From positions 2,046,001-2,110,000 of the forward strand of contig NZ_CP135971.1 in NCBI RefSeq assembly GCF_032463525.1: a stretch of 64,000 bases of DNA, written 5' to 3'. The notes beneath the pieces are model-generated. The model was given only the letters and a program-made list of their open reading frames with translations. It was not told where the DNA came from and did no database searches. This stretch comes from Pseudomonas sp. DTU_2021_1001937_2_SI_NGA_ILE_001 (lineage in GTDB: Bacteria > Pseudomonadota > Gammaproteobacteria > Pseudomonadales > Pseudomonadaceae). A program made the translations under genes and the position numbers. Of this stretch, positions 29,454 through 38,261 are shown one piece after another (positions within the stretch are counted from its first letter, which is position 1; every line of letters begins with the position of its first letter).

Positions 29454-30572
29454 TCAATTGGCCAGGCTGTCGAGCAATGCCTGGCCCATCAGCTCACGGC
29501 GCCAGCCACGCAGTGAGTCGGGCAATTGGTAAGGCCCCTGGGGGAAACCGCTCTTGAGCAGCTGCTCCAGGGTTTTCTTGCGCAGCATCAGCTCCGGCGC
29601 CATGTCCAGGCGTTCGGCGTGCTGCTGGCCGATGGCGCGCAGCGACTTGAGGATGCCGGAAGCTTCGATGGGCAACGGCTCGGGCAGCGGCTCGGGCCAC
29701 TGCTGCGCCGGTTGCCTGGCTGCGCCGGCGATCAGTTGCAGCAGGAACTCGCCATCCTGGCGCACGGTGCGCGGGTGCATGTCTTCGATACGCGCCAGTG
29801 CCGTGAGGTTGTCCGGCTGGGTGCGGGCCAGCGGCCACAGCGACTGCTCACGCAGGATGCGATTGCGCGGCTGATTGCGCGCCCGGGCCTGCTGCTCACG
29901 CCAGGCGCACAGCTCCCGCAGCACCGCCAGTTGCTGGCGCGACAGCTTCCAGGCCAGCTTGGTGTCGCGATAGGCCTCGCGCGGGTCACTCTCGCGACGC
30001 AGGTTGGCCACCAGCTCGGCGCCGTCTTCCAGCAACCACGCCTGTTTTTCCTCGGACAGGCGCACCCGCAGCCGCTCGAACAGCTCGGCCAGATGCACGG
30101 CATCTTCGGCCGCGTAGCTGATCTGGGTTTCGGACAATGGTCGCTGTAGCCAGTCGGAGCGGGTCTCGGCCTTGGGCAGCTCGATGTCCAGCACCGCCTG
30201 TACCAGGCGTGAATAGCCCATCGAGAAACCAATGTTCAGGTAGCCAGCAGCCAGCTGGGTGTCGAACAGCGGCACCGGCAGGCTGCCGGTGAGGCGCAGC
30301 AGGACCTCGAGGTCTTCGCTGCAGGCATGCAGCACCTTGGTGACCGAGCTGTCTTCCAGCAGCCTGGCCAGGGGCCGCCAGTCTTCGATCAGCAACGGAT
30401 CGATCAGCCAGGCGTCATTGGCGTAACCGACCTGCAACAGGCCGGCAATCGGATAAAAGGTGTCGACCCGCATGAACTCGGTGTCGAGGGCGATGAATGG
30501 CAGCGACTGCCAGTGTGCACATTGGCGGGCGAGGCTGTCGTCGTCGCGGACCCAGTGAATATCGATGGCCAC
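29454..30572 (-). CDS. rnd: ribonuclease D
   Basis: 372 aa from a GTG start at 30572, preceded by AAGGGAGAG; this matches the usual start [10 protein letters not shown] and family length. The 3'-5' exonuclease domain carries DEDD residues in [17 protein letters not shown] and YAAEDAVHL, followed by one or two HRDC domains (about 210-370). RNase D trims tRNA and small stable RNA 3' ends. It is upstream of and co-transcribed with ycgL. Confidence 0.95.
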   Translation of the reverse strand: MAIDIHWVRDDDSLARQCAHWQSLPFIALDTEFMRVDTFYPIAGLLQVGYANDAWLIDPLLIEDWRPLARLLEDSSVTKVLHACSEDLEVLLRLTGSLPVPLFDTQLAAGYLNIGFSMGYSRLVQAVLDIELPKAETRSDWLQRPLSETQISYAAEDAVHLAELFERLRVRLSEEKQAWLLEDGAELVANLRRESDPREAYRDTKLAWKLSRQQLAVLRELCAWREQQARARNQPRNRILREQSLWPLARTQPDNLTALARIEDMHPRTVRQDGEFLLQLIAGAARQPAQQWPEPLPEPLPIEASGILKSLRAIGQQHAERLDMAPELMLRKKTLEQLLKSGFPQGPYQLPDSLRGWRRELMGQALLDSLAN

Positions 30573-30685
30573 AAGGCTCTCCCTTGGATAATGGCGCGCA
30601 GTATATATCGCCAGCGCCGCTTGACGCGCGCCGGGCTGCAAGTCTTTGGCGGATCTTCATCTGAGCTGGCCGATGGCCAGAGGTG

Positions 30686-30710
30686 CCGGAGCGCGCTGAC
30701 GGCGCTCCGG
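30686..30710 (-). terminator. hairpin downstream of maeA
   Basis: A 9-bp stem (30686-30694 with 30702-30710) with a 7-base loop lies 10 bp past the maeA stop on the minus strand. No T run follows, so it is only a possible terminator. Confidence 0.45.
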
Positions 30711-30720
30711 CGAGGGTCGA

Positions 30721-32412
30721 TCAGTTGGAACGACGACGGTAGCTACGGTACTCGGGCACCCAGAAGTTGCGCTCGATGGCGTCGAGCAGATGCTCTTCGG
30801 AGGTTTCCAGCGCCAGACCTTCGGCCTGCGCTTCCTTGGCCACCGCCAGGGCGATTTTGCGGCTGACCTGCTGGATGTCCTTGAGCGGCGGCAGTACGGC
30901 GTCGCCCTCCCCGGTCACCATCGGCGAGCACTCGGCCAGCGCGTTGGAAGCGGCCATCAGCATCCGGTCGGTAATGCGCGACGCCTTGCAGGCCACTACG
31001 CCCAGACCGATACCGGGGAAGATGTAGGAGTTGTTGCACTGGGCGATGTGCACGGTGCGACCGTTGATGCTCACCGGTGCGAACGGGCTGCCGGTGGCGA
31101 CCAGGGCCTGGCCGTTGGTCCAGGTGAGGATTTCCTCGGGAGTCGCCTCGACCTTGGAAGTCGGGTTGGACAGCGGCATCACCAGCGGTTGCGGGCAGTG
31201 CTTGTGCAGCTCGCGGATCACCGCTTCGCTGAACAGACCACGCTGGCCGGACACGCCGATCAGCACGGTGGCCCCCGCGTGGCTGACCACGTCCAGCAGG
31301 GACGCGTAGGACTCGCCACCCGTCGCCCAGCCAGCCACGTCGGCAGCCGGTTGCGCCAGGCGTTTCTGGAAGTCCAGCAGGTTGTCCATGCCTTCGGTGA
31401 GCAGGCCGAAACGGTCGACCATGAAGATGCGCTTGCGCGCCTCGGCTTCGCTCAGGCCTTCGACCTGCATGGCGGCGATGATGTGCTCGGCGATACCGCA
31501 GCCCGCCGAACCCGCGCCCAGGAACACCACCTTCTGCTGGCCCAGGCTTTCCTGCTTGGCCTTACAGGCCGCCAGCAGCGTGCCCACGGCCACCGACGCG
31601 GTGCCCTGGATGTCGTCGTTGAAGCAGCACAGCTCGTCGCGGTATTTGTCCAGCAACGGCATAGCGTTGGCCTGGGCGAAGTCTTCGAACTGCAGCAGGA
31701 CGTCCGGCCAGCGGCGCTGCACGGCCTCGATGAACAGTGCGACGAAGTCCTGGTACTCCTGGCCGGTCACGCGCTCGTGGCGCCAGCCCATGTACATCGG
31801 GTCGTCGAGCAGCTCCTGATTGTTGGTGCCGACATCCAGCACGATGGGCAGGGTATAGGCCGGGCTGATGCCACCACAGGCGGTGTACAGCGACAGCTTG
31901 CCGATCGGGATGCCCATGCCGCCGATGCCCTGGTCGCCCAGGCCGAGGATACGCTCGCTGTCGGTGACCACGATGACCTTGATACGGTCCTTGGTGGCGC
32001 TGCGCAGGATGTCGTCGATGCGGTCGCGGTCAGGATAGGAAATGAACAGACCGCGATGGGTGCGGTAGATCTTGGAGAATTCCTGGCAGGCCTGGCCCAC
32101 GGTGGGGGTATAGATGATCGGCAGCATCTCTTCCAGATGCGCGTCCAGCAGGCGGAAGAACAGGGTCTCGTTGTTGTCCTGGATCGAGCGCAGGTAAATG
32201 TGCTTGTCCAGGTTGCTGGCGCACTGCTGATACTGGCTGTAGACCCGGGTCACCTGTTCTTCGATGGTTTCCACGTTCTGCGGCAGCAGGCCGATGAGGT
32301 TGAAATCGATACGCTCTTGCGGTGTGAACGCACTGCCCTTGTTCAGCAGGGGCATTTCGAGCAGGGATGGGCCCGCGTAGGAAATGTAAAGCGGACGGGT
32401 GGTGTTGGTCAT
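30721..32412 (-). CDS. maeA: NAD-dependent malic enzyme
   Basis: 563 aa from the ATG at 32412. Oxidative decarboxylation of malate to pyruvate. Seen: the N-terminal tyrosine site [11 protein letters not shown], the metal-binding FEDFAQANA and FNDDIQGTA, the nucleotide site [14 protein letters not shown] and the malate loop [11 protein letters not shown]. The length and N-terminal domain fit the large SfcA/MaeA class rather than the short or the phosphotransacetylase-fused forms. Upstream 32413-32600 should hold its promoter. Confidence 0.95.
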   Translation of the reverse strand: MTNTTRPLYISYAGPSLLEMPLLNKGSAFTPQERIDFNLIGLLPQNVETIEEQVTRVYSQYQQCASNLDKHIYLRSIQDNNETLFFRLLDAHLEEMLPIIYTPTVGQACQEFSKIYRTHRGLFISYPDRDRIDDILRSATKDRIKVIVVTDSERILGLGDQGIGGMGIPIGKLSLYTACGGISPAYTLPIVLDVGTNNQELLDDPMYMGWRHERVTGQEYQDFVALFIEAVQRRWPDVLLQFEDFAQANAMPLLDKYRDELCCFNDDIQGTASVAVGTLLAACKAKQESLGQQKVVFLGAGSAGCGIAEHIIAAMQVEGLSEAEARKRIFMVDRFGLLTEGMDNLLDFQKRLAQPAADVAGWATGGESYASLLDVVSHAGATVLIGVSGQRGLFSEAVIRELHKHCPQPLVMPLSNPTSKVEATPEEILTWTNGQALVATGSPFAPVSINGRTVHIAQCNNSYIFPGIGLGVVACKASRITDRMLMAASNALAECSPMVTGEGDAVLPPLKDIQQVSRKIALAVAKEAQAEGLALETSEEHLLDAIERNFWVPEYRSYRRRSN

Positions 32413-32803
32413 CTCTTCTTCGCCTTTTCGTCTCTCATTGATTCTGTACAAGACCGGGGCGTACAACCTGGCGTTTCTATTCGATTTTTCGTGCCAGTGA
32501 TCTCAGGCCATACCGGAGCAATCGGTGATGGGCGCATATATTACTCGCCCTTTGGTGCGGCGCGACATTTTGTCGCGAGAAAACGACATTATTTAGCCAT
32601 TCATCCTGCCAGCCCCTCATGACCGTCCGAGGACAGCCAGGTGATCGGCGCCTCGAACAACGCGGGCCTGAAAAAAGATGCTGGCGGCGCTGGCGACTTC
32701 ACGAAGTTTTCACAGCCGATGTTGCATCGTGAAGTCGCTCCCAAGTGTGAACTTAAGCCCGCTCCCCCATCGGCGGGCTTTTCTTTGTCCGCTTGACGGC
32801 GAC
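32413..32803. other. intergenic region between maeA and GvpU-like gene
   Basis: 391 bp without a convincing gene. It holds the upstream region of maeA and one hairpin (32755-32762 with 32773-32780) followed on the plus strand by TTTCTTT. ORFs across it lack ribosome sites and family similarity. Confidence 0.5.
32755..32784 (+). terminator. possible bidirectional terminator
   Basis: AAGCCCGC pairs with GCGGGCTT, then TTCTTT on the plus strand. The nearest gene whose transcript would reach it is the GvpU-like gene on the minus strand, for which the T run is poor. Confidence 0.4.
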
Positions 32804-33268
32804 TCAGTGCGTCACGATACGCCCGATGCTGAAGCCTTCCACCGCCGCGATGCGGCCCCGCCATAGCACACCGTTCTCGCAGATCGGACTCTGATCCGAA
32901 GAATAGGTCTTGCAGTCCCGCAGATGAATGAAATGAAAGGCGTGGTTGTCGTCCTCGGCCAGTTCACCGGGCTTGAACGACAGGATCATCTCTTTCATCG
33001 ATTGGTCGGTGCCATTGTGAAACTGGCCGAACGGCGCGGCCAGGTCATCGGCCAGTTGCTCGAAATAGGCGTCATGCCCAATCAGATGGCCGGAAATCAG
33101 ATTGCCGCCGACCGAGAGGGTTACGCCCAGCTCGACCTTGGTATTGACCACGAACTTCACCAGCCACTGCAGCAACCAGTCGATCTGCCGCCCCTGGGCC
33201 TGGAACTGGGCGATCAACTGCTGGTAACCCTGGTCTGGCGCCTGCGCGGTTTGCTCTGCATCGCTCAT
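32804..33268 (-). CDS. GvpU-like accessory protein homologue
   Basis: 154 aa from the ATG at 33268 with AAGGAG 8 bp upstream. The central segment KVELGVTLSVGGNLISGHLIGHDAYFEQLADDL resembles the gas-vesicle accessory protein GvpU, where a hydrophobic strand pattern ends in ISGxLIG. No gas-vesicle structural gene is in the window, so it is an orphan. The C-terminal part is HFIHLRDCKTYSS.. and GVLWRGRIAAVEGFSIGR. Function unknown. Confidence 0.6.
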   Translation of the reverse strand: MSDAEQTAQAPDQGYQQLIAQFQAQGRQIDWLLQWLVKFVVNTKVELGVTLSVGGNLISGHLIGHDAYFEQLADDLAAPFGQFHNGTDQSMKEMILSFKPGELAEDDNHAFHFIHLRDCKTYSSDQSPICENGVLWRGRIAAVEGFSIGRIVTH

Positions 33269-33847
33269 CTGCAACTCCTTGGCATACATCGGAACTGAGC
33301 CCAAGCCGCACACGCGACGGGCAATGAATGGCGCCTCTCGTCGGCTAGGAATTTTCCCAACCTGACGTCAGCACCTGCACCAAGAATAGACAAGCCTGAT
33401 GACATGCAAGCGAAGGCTGCTGCAAGAACAGCGACTCGCTTCGTATCGCAGACCAAAGACCTGGCAGGCGGTGTATAGGGCACGGGAGCCTGCTCAGGCT
33501 CCGCTCGGCGCCTTTTCATGACGAATGATCGAGCGTATCTCGGTTCACCCCGAAATAGAGCCATTAGAACGACCTTCGCAAAACAGGCAAGCGATCGGGC
33601 GCTCACTCGCACAGACCACAGGATGAATGCCAAGCAGTAATACTTCTCAAACAAAAGGAAGGAATACTTGCAGGCCAATTACCTTAAAAACTACATTAGC
33701 GAAGTCGAGGGCACGGCGACAAACAGCAATTAAAACAGGAAGCACAGACTTCCAGGCCTATGAATAATAATGATGCCACTCGCTCTTTTCTGCACAATTA
33801 CAGTGCATCGGCTGCCGCCAACTACAACTTATTGAAGCATAAAGAAA
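33269..33847. other. 579-bp gap with no supported gene
   Basis: An ORF on the minus strand (33265-33678) has no recognisable domain, no good ribosome site and overlaps the GvpU-like start. The last 200 bases are clearly AT-richer than the surroundings and probably carry the promoter of the chemoreceptor-like gene. Confidence 0.5.
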
Positions 33848-34879
33848 ATGATCGAGCCCGAACGGATTGTGACCCTGTCGCGTGAAGTGGAGTCGCTCGC
33901 GACTCGTGGCGTCAGCGATATACAACTGATTACCCGTCAAACTCGATTGCTGGCGATCAATGCATTGATCGAAGCGGCCCACGCAGGCAAAGCCGGGCAA
34001 GGTTTTGCCGTGGTTGCCGAAGAAGTGAAGAACATCTCCGAACAGATTTCCAGAATTGCCAGCGGCCTGACGCAAGACCTGCAAGCTGCCGTCAACGAAC
34101 TGACCGAACTGGGCCAGGGCATGTGCTTCGATGTACGGGGACAGCGGCTGGCCGACCTGGCACTGAACCTGATCGAAATCATTGACCGCAACTTGTACGA
34201 ACGCACTTGCGACGTGCGCTGGTGGGCCACCGATGCCTCGCTGGTCGACGCCCTGACCAACCCGACGCCGCAGAGCCGCGCCCACTGCAGCGAGCGCCTG
34301 GGGGTCATCCTCGACAGCTACACGGTGTACCTCGACATCTGGGTGGCCGATACCACGGGCACCGTGATCGCCTCCGGCCGGCCCGATACCTTCGGCAAGG
34401 TAATCGGCGCCAACGTCAGCGAGACCCCCTGGTTCAAGCAGGCCATACGGCACAGCTCAGGCGACCAGTACTTTGCGGGTGAAGTGTCAGCGGAGCCCCT
34501 GCTCAATGGCTTGCAGACCTGTGCATTCAGCGCCGCCGTGCGCAGCAATGCCAGCAAGCACTCGTCGGCGGTCGGTGTCATCGGAATTTTCTTCGACTGG
34601 AAGAACCAGTCGGACTCGGTGATCAATGGCGTGCGCCTGAGCGACGAAGAGCGCACCCGCACCCGAGTGATGATGGTCGATGCCAGCCACCGGATCATTG
34701 CCAGCTCGGACCCGCAGGCTCCGCTGGGGCAGAGTATCGCCCTCAAGACCCGGTCGGACCAGGCGACCGGCTACAGCACCCTGGCGCAGAACAGCATCCA
34801 GGGCTATTCACTGACACCCGGCTTCGAAACTTATCCGGGCATGGGCTGGCTGGGTGTGATCGAACAGCGGCTGCCTTGA
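33848..34879 (+). CDS. soluble chemoreceptor-like protein with C-terminal sensory (Cache-like) domain
   Basis: 343 aa with no signal peptide or membrane helix. Residues about 20-75 carry the methyl-accepting hairpin tip, QTRLLAINALIEAAHAGKAGQGFAVVAEEV, which in receptors contacts CheA and CheW. Residues about 105-343 form a PAS/Cache-like ligand domain (VYLDIWVADTTGTVIASGRPDTFGK.. ETPWFKQA.. GDQYFAGEV.. RVMMVDASHRIIASS). In standard receptors the sensor precedes the signalling domain; here the order is reversed and the signalling helices are very short. It may be a cytosolic receptor or an adaptor. It is followed by a mobile-element scar. Confidence 0.8.
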   Translation: MIEPERIVTLSREVESLATRGVSDIQLITRQTRLLAINALIEAAHAGKAGQGFAVVAEEVKNISEQISRIASGLTQDLQAAVNELTELGQGMCFDVRGQRLADLALNLIEIIDRNLYERTCDVRWWATDASLVDALTNPTPQSRAHCSERLGVILDSYTVYLDIWVADTTGTVIASGRPDTFGKVIGANVSETPWFKQAIRHSSGDQYFAGEVSAEPLLNGLQTCAFSAAVRSNASKHSSAVGVIGIFFDWKNQSDSVINGVRLSDEERTRTRVMMVDASHRIIASSDPQAPLGQSIALKTRSDQATGYSTLAQNSIQGYSLTPGFETYPGMGWLGVIEQRLP

Positions 34880-34916
34880 TCTCATTCCGAAAAACAGGTC
34901 GGCTTACATGGCCGAC

Positions 34917-35134
34917 CTAGGTTTTGTACGAAAAGTGCCTGCGCTCGGCCATGCTGCGTTAAAAACAGACTCGGAATGCTCATTTACTCCAGTAAAGTCG
35001 CCCGCGACTCCGACCGTTCCTCGCCTGTTTTGACTCGCTGGCGCTCGCCCTTCGGGTCAGCCTACGGCTGTTACTCGCTTCGCTCGTTGCGCCTTGCCTG
35101 ACCTTCGCTCGCCGACTTTTCGTACAAAACCTAG
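34917..35134. mobile_element. MITE-like element with 20-bp perfect terminal inverted repeats
   Basis: The ends 34917-34936 and 35115-35134 are exact reverse complements (CTAGGTTTTGTACGAAAAGT). The outer CTAG may be a 4-bp target duplication, leaving 16-bp termini. The 218-bp interior encodes nothing convincing and contains GC-rich, partly palindromic sequence. There is no transposase inside. The termini do not match those of the IS5-family element at 39274. Confidence 0.8.
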
Positions 35135-35406
35135 AGCCTCAGAATTGCTGAGCGACAGTTTTCAATACGTTCGCGAAACTTACCGAGCCTGAATGGGGTT
35201 GAAAACTTAGCGATGGAAGCCCGCTTCAAACCACCCACTTTTAAATACCGCGACAGAACTGTCCGACAATAAAACCGTACGCACCGCCGGTATTCTAAAG
35301 TTGCTGGCTGCCTGTAACTAACGAGAAGTTTCGTCAGCCGATTGGCGCCTGAAAATTGCCAACCATGGCGTGACTGAGGAGCGCGCGGAAAAATCCGCCA
35401 CAAACG
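35135..35406. other. gap between MITE and island, no supported gene
   Basis: A 90-codon minus-strand ORF (35131-35403) runs through but begins next to the terminator and ends inside the MITE terminus; nothing in its translation is recognisable. Probably non-coding sequence beyond the tRNA-Ser terminator. Confidence 0.45.
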
Positions 35407-35438
35407 AAAAACCCCGCGAGCCTGAACTCACGGGGTTT
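35407..35438 (-). terminator. original tRNA-Ser terminator, now at far end of island
   Basis: AAACCCCG pairs with CGGGGTTT (35409-35416 with 35431-35438), with a further GAG/CTC pair inside; on the minus strand TTTTCG follows. It lies just past the partial tRNA copy and, before insertion of the island, would have ended the tRNA-Ser transcript. Confidence 0.65.
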
Positions 35439-35444
35439 CGATGT

Positions 35445-35508
35445 ATGGCGGAGAGATAGGGATTTGAACCCTAGGTGCCATTGCTGACACAACGGATTTC
35501 GAATCCGT
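35445..35508 (-). repeat. att site, distal copy (partial tRNA-Ser)
   Basis: A perfect 64-bp direct repeat of 43104-43167: the tRNA-Ser(CGA) sequence from the anticodon stem to CCA. Only this copy is followed by unrelated sequence, so it is the integration scar, not a functional tRNA. Confidence 0.95.
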
Positions 35509-35715
35509 TTTTGGCATCAGAAAAATCTGGACTAAAAATTATAAATCCTTATTTTTCAACGTCTTAAACACAGCATGATTAACCAGCACTCCACACCACT
35601 CGGGGGAGCGATTCCCCCAAAATTCCCCCATGAAAATTGCTAGGATCACGCCAGTGAAAAGCTGGCAATCTGCCCGTTTTTTAGATAGTCCATCATTTAG
35701 GGAGCGGGCACGATC

Positions 35716-36564
35716 ATGGGTTCAGAGGTGGCGCGGGTAAAGCAGCGATCCGCAAGCAGGAAGCTCGTCGAGGATTTGTTTGAAGACTCCCAGCGTGTGT
35801 ACGTAGTGCATTATTCTTGCGAGTCGTTCTATGAGAACTCCACTGGGGGGTCAACCAGGGTTACATCCATCGCCATCCGCAACCTGAGGACTGCACAGAC
35901 CAGATCGTGGTCCATACACAAATCGGCCGAGCTCCAGCATTGCCTGGACAAAATTAATGAAAATTTCCCGGCTCTTGAAAAGGCTATGCTCGAAGGATAT
36001 TTCGGCTTCCTCCAGCAGAACAGCCATTGCAGGTTTCTTCATTGGAACATGCGCGATGAGAATTACGGTTTCTTTGCTCTGGAGCATAGGTTGCGGGCGC
36101 TCGGGGGTACCCCTTTCGAGCTGCAGGATGATAAGAAGGTAGACCTTGCTCGCATCCTTGTAGAAATATACGGGAGGCAGTACGCCTCTCACACGTCAGC
36201 GTCTGGGCGTAAGGGACGAATTTTCAGCATTGTCGAGCTGAACCACATCGCAGATCAAGATGGCCTAACCGGCGCCCAAGAGGCCGAAGCCTTCGTCAAA
36301 GGCGAGTACCTGAAACTGCATCAATCGACGCTGCGGAAACTGGATATGTTTTCCAACATATTCGAACGGATGCACGCGAAGAACCTGAAAACCAGCGGCA
36401 GTTGGTTCGATGTGAATGGCATCCATCCGGTGTACATTATCGAGCAGATCAAAGCTCACTGGATTACCACGCTGATCATCGTGTCAGGCGGCATCGTCGG
36501 CGCGGCGGTAAAGTACTGGGACGTGATTGCCAAAATATGGGGCCCAGGCAGCAGCGGTTCCTAA
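35716..36564 (+). CDS. island cargo protein with C-terminal membrane anchor, function unknown
   Basis: 282 aa, the only plus-strand gene in the island and next to its distal att site, the usual place for cargo. The N-terminal 200 residues look like a soluble alpha/beta domain: a strand VYVVHYSCESFY, then TSIAIRNLRT, a segment FLHWNMRDENYGFFALEHRLRALGG and a helical C part with YLKLHQSTLRKLDMFSNIFERMH. The pattern is faintly that of a DEDD/RNase H-like exonuclease in which some acidic residues are kept, but this is speculative. A single helix (about 252-270) near the C-terminus would anchor it. Lower GC than core genes. Confidence 0.65.
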   Translation: MGSEVARVKQRSASRKLVEDLFEDSQRVYVVHYSCESFYENSTGGSTRVTSIAIRNLRTAQTRSWSIHKSAELQHCLDKINENFPALEKAMLEGYFGFLQQNSHCRFLHWNMRDENYGFFALEHRLRALGGTPFELQDDKKVDLARILVEIYGRQYASHTSASGRKGRIFSIVELNHIADQDGLTGAQEAEAFVKGEYLKLHQSTLRKLDMFSNIFERMHAKNLKTSGSWFDVNGIHPVYIIEQIKAHWITTLIIVSGGIVGAAVKYWDVIAKIWGPGSSGS

Positions 36565-36604
36565 CAGAATCGGGCATTCTGCCAGCCAGCCAGACTGTTC
36601 GACC

Positions 36605-37066
36605 TCAATCCCGCGCCATGACAAGCGCGGGTTGCAGCTTTCCGCGCCACGCCACCCGCTCCACCTCAGACATCAGCTCAAACGCCAGATCCTCGACCTT
36701 TATGCCGCCCGCACAGGCGGCGTATCGCGGGCCGCCACCGACTCGCAAGCCCAGGTGCATCAGCCCTGCCCGTTTCTTGTCGGCCCCGGCCACCAGCAAC
36801 ATTTCGTAGAACAGTGCGTCACAGACGACGCGGGGCAGCCGGTTGTCGCAGTACAGCAGGTCGTGGATCACGCCACAGGCTCGGTCTTCAATGCCAGACA
36901 GAAGCGGCTTGACGATCCAGGGCGTTGAGGCCAGATCGGTGATGAAGTATTTCGGCGCCGTGTAGATCGTTCCGTCAGCGGCCTGGTACCGGAAGTCGCT
37001 CATCAGCACCCACTCGCCTTTGGCGTAGGCCTGGAGCACCAGCGGGTCGAGGAACCGGTCACTCAT
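36605..37066 (-). CDS. DUF1353 phage protein
   Basis: 153 aa. FRYQAADGTIYTAPKYFITDLASTPW, HDLLYCDNRLPRVVCDALFYEMLLVAGADKKRAGLMHLGLRVGG is the DUF1353 signature, found in the lysis/tail end of many tailed phages. Histidine and aspartate in the HDLLY.. segment are conserved in the family; the function is not known. Its ATG overlaps the stop of the lipoprotein gene by 4 bases, so the two are coupled. Confidence 0.85.
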   Translation of the reverse strand: MSDRFLDPLVLQAYAKGEWVLMSDFRYQAADGTIYTAPKYFITDLASTPWIVKPLLSGIEDRACGVIHDLLYCDNRLPRVVCDALFYEMLLVAGADKKRAGLMHLGLRVGGGPRYAACAGGIKVEDLAFELMSEVERVAWRGKLQPALVMARD

Positions 37067-37251
37067 TCGGATTCACCCGAACAAGTGACCTGCACCCGGT
37101 TGGGGGCAATGGATGCATTCACAAGGATCCGATTGGCCATGCGGGCAGGCTCGGGCACCGAGCAGTAGGCGTTGGCGGCGTAGCTCAGGGCCTGGACTGC
37201 GCAGCCGGGGAGCATGGCGGCAATGGCGATCAGCAGGACAAGGCGCTTCAT
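37063..37251 (-). CDS. small lipoprotein, Rz1/o-spanin-like
   Basis: 62 aa starting MKRLVLLIAIAAMLPGCAV: a signal peptide with lipobox LPGC, so the mature protein begins at about Cys17 and is about 46 residues. Its position between a lysozyme-like gene (ATGA overlap upstream) and DUF1353 fits a phage outer-membrane spanin subunit. The mature part has one more pair of cysteines (AYCSV, VTCSG). No inner-membrane Rz partner is evident, so it may be incomplete or have another role. Confidence 0.65.
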   Translation of the reverse strand: MKRLVLLIAIAAMLPGCAVQALSYAANAYCSVPEPARMANRILVNASIAPNRVQVTCSGESE

Positions 37252-37721
37252 GCCAGCTCCTCCATCGCCTGGGCATAGAACCCATCCCACGTGTGCCGAT
37301 GCGGCTTGCCCGGGCGCCAGGTGCGGACGTACAGCGCCCAGGCCTGCTGGACTTCGCCAACCGCTGGCAGCGGCGCGGGATCGGTCCACAGCAGCAGGCG
37401 GGCGAACGCAGCGGCCAGCACGTCGTCATGCTCCATCGCCGCGTGCACGGCATCAGCGGTCGGCGCCACGCCACGGGCCTCGCACACCGAGCGTGCCAGG
37501 GCCTTGGTCGTGTGGAACTCTAGCACGCCACGCACACCACCTCCCTTCTCGAACTGCCACAGGCCACGGGCCGGGCCATTGCCGAGTTGACGGCGGTGTT
37601 CGAGGCGACTCTCTTGCAGGCCGACGGTCAACAGCATCTGCTCAGCACGTCGGCCAGACATTCTCGCAGGCAGCAGAGCGAGCGCCGGGGCAATCGCCGA
37701 GGCGCGGATTTGTTTCAGCAC
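37248..37721 (-). CDS. phage lysozyme / lytic transglycosylase-like endolysin
   Basis: 157 aa from a GTG start at 37721, with AAGGAAAG upstream. The segment LLTVGLQESRLEHRRQLGNGPARGLWQFE (about 31-59) resembles the catalytic-glutamate region of lysozyme/transglycosylase folds, with the candidate acid in GLQESR. WDGFYAQAM ends the domain. It is the first gene of a coupled lysis set (endolysin, lipoprotein, DUF1353), just after a strong terminator. No holin gene was identified. Confidence 0.7.
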   Translation of the reverse strand: MLKQIRASAIAPALALLPARMSGRRAEQMLLTVGLQESRLEHRRQLGNGPARGLWQFEKGGGVRGVLEFHTTKALARSVCEARGVAPTADAVHAAMEHDDVLAAAFARLLLWTDPAPLPAVGEVQQAWALYVRTWRPGKPHRHTWDGFYAQAMEELA

Positions 37722-37740
37722 GGGTACTTTCCTTTGGGCG

Positions 37741-37768
37741 AAAAAAAGCCCGCTCAGTGGCGGGCTGG
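37741..37768 (-). terminator. strong rho-independent terminator in prophage
   Basis: AGCCCGC pairs with GCGGGCT (37747-37753 with 37760-37766), followed on the minus strand by eight T. It lies after the GIY-YIG-like gene and before the endolysin gene, splitting the late genes into two transcripts or attenuating lysis. Confidence 0.85.
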
Positions 37769-37826
37769 GTTACCGGAATTTGTAGTCGCTTGGCGGCCTT
37801 AAGCGCCTCTCTCGGCGCCAGACACC

Positions 37827-38204
37827 TCACCCAAGGCGGGCTGCCTTCACGCTTGGATTGAGCTGAGACTCCAGATAGATCTCCACAGCTGCAGCCCAAT
37901 GCCTGTCGGCAGGGTTGATCAGCGAAAATAGCAGTAGTCGGGCATCGCTTTGAGTGATCAGTTCGGCCATAGATCCGCCAGTGTTCGCCACGATATGTTC
38001 AAGAGCCCGCTTGCGGGCGTTCGTCAGGTGGCGGCCGACCTTGACTACACCGCCGGGCCGCCAGAACACATACACGCCAGGATGCGCCACATAGTCCTCT
38101 GCGCATGCAGCGGCCTCAGATACGGCGAGCTGTCGGATGTGGAACCGATCAGCAATGACTGAGAACTCCGCTTCGAATCGGTGTATTACGTCCCTAATTT
38201 CCAT
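37827..38204 (-). CDS. GIY-YIG-like domain phage protein
   Basis: 125 aa from the ATG at 38204 (AAGGG upstream); an in-frame start at 38261 abuts the preceding gene and is less likely. The stretch HPGVYVFWRPGGVVKVGRHLTNARKRALEHI follows the GIY..YIG..R..H layout (GVY, VKVG, R, H) and a later glutamate in VEIYLESQLNP could complete the site. Whether it still cuts DNA is unclear because the second motif is VKVG, not YIG. Usual length for small phage forms. Confidence 0.6.
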   Translation of the reverse strand: MEIRDVIHRFEAEFSVIADRFHIRQLAVSEAAACAEDYVAHPGVYVFWRPGGVVKVGRHLTNARKRALEHIVANTGGSMAELITQSDARLLLFSLINPADRHWAAAVEIYLESQLNPSVKAARLG

Positions 38205-38261
38205 TCGTGCACCCTTGTCAATGATGCGTCCATGATGCCCAAACGCCACTCGGGATGTCAT

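Noticed and set aside
33265-33678. 137-aa ORF upstream of the chemoreceptor-like gene
   Set aside because: Overlaps the start and ribosome site of the GvpU-like gene and has no domain match.
35131-35403. 90-aa ORF before the island
   Set aside because: Overlaps the MITE terminus and a terminator; no domain or ribosome site.
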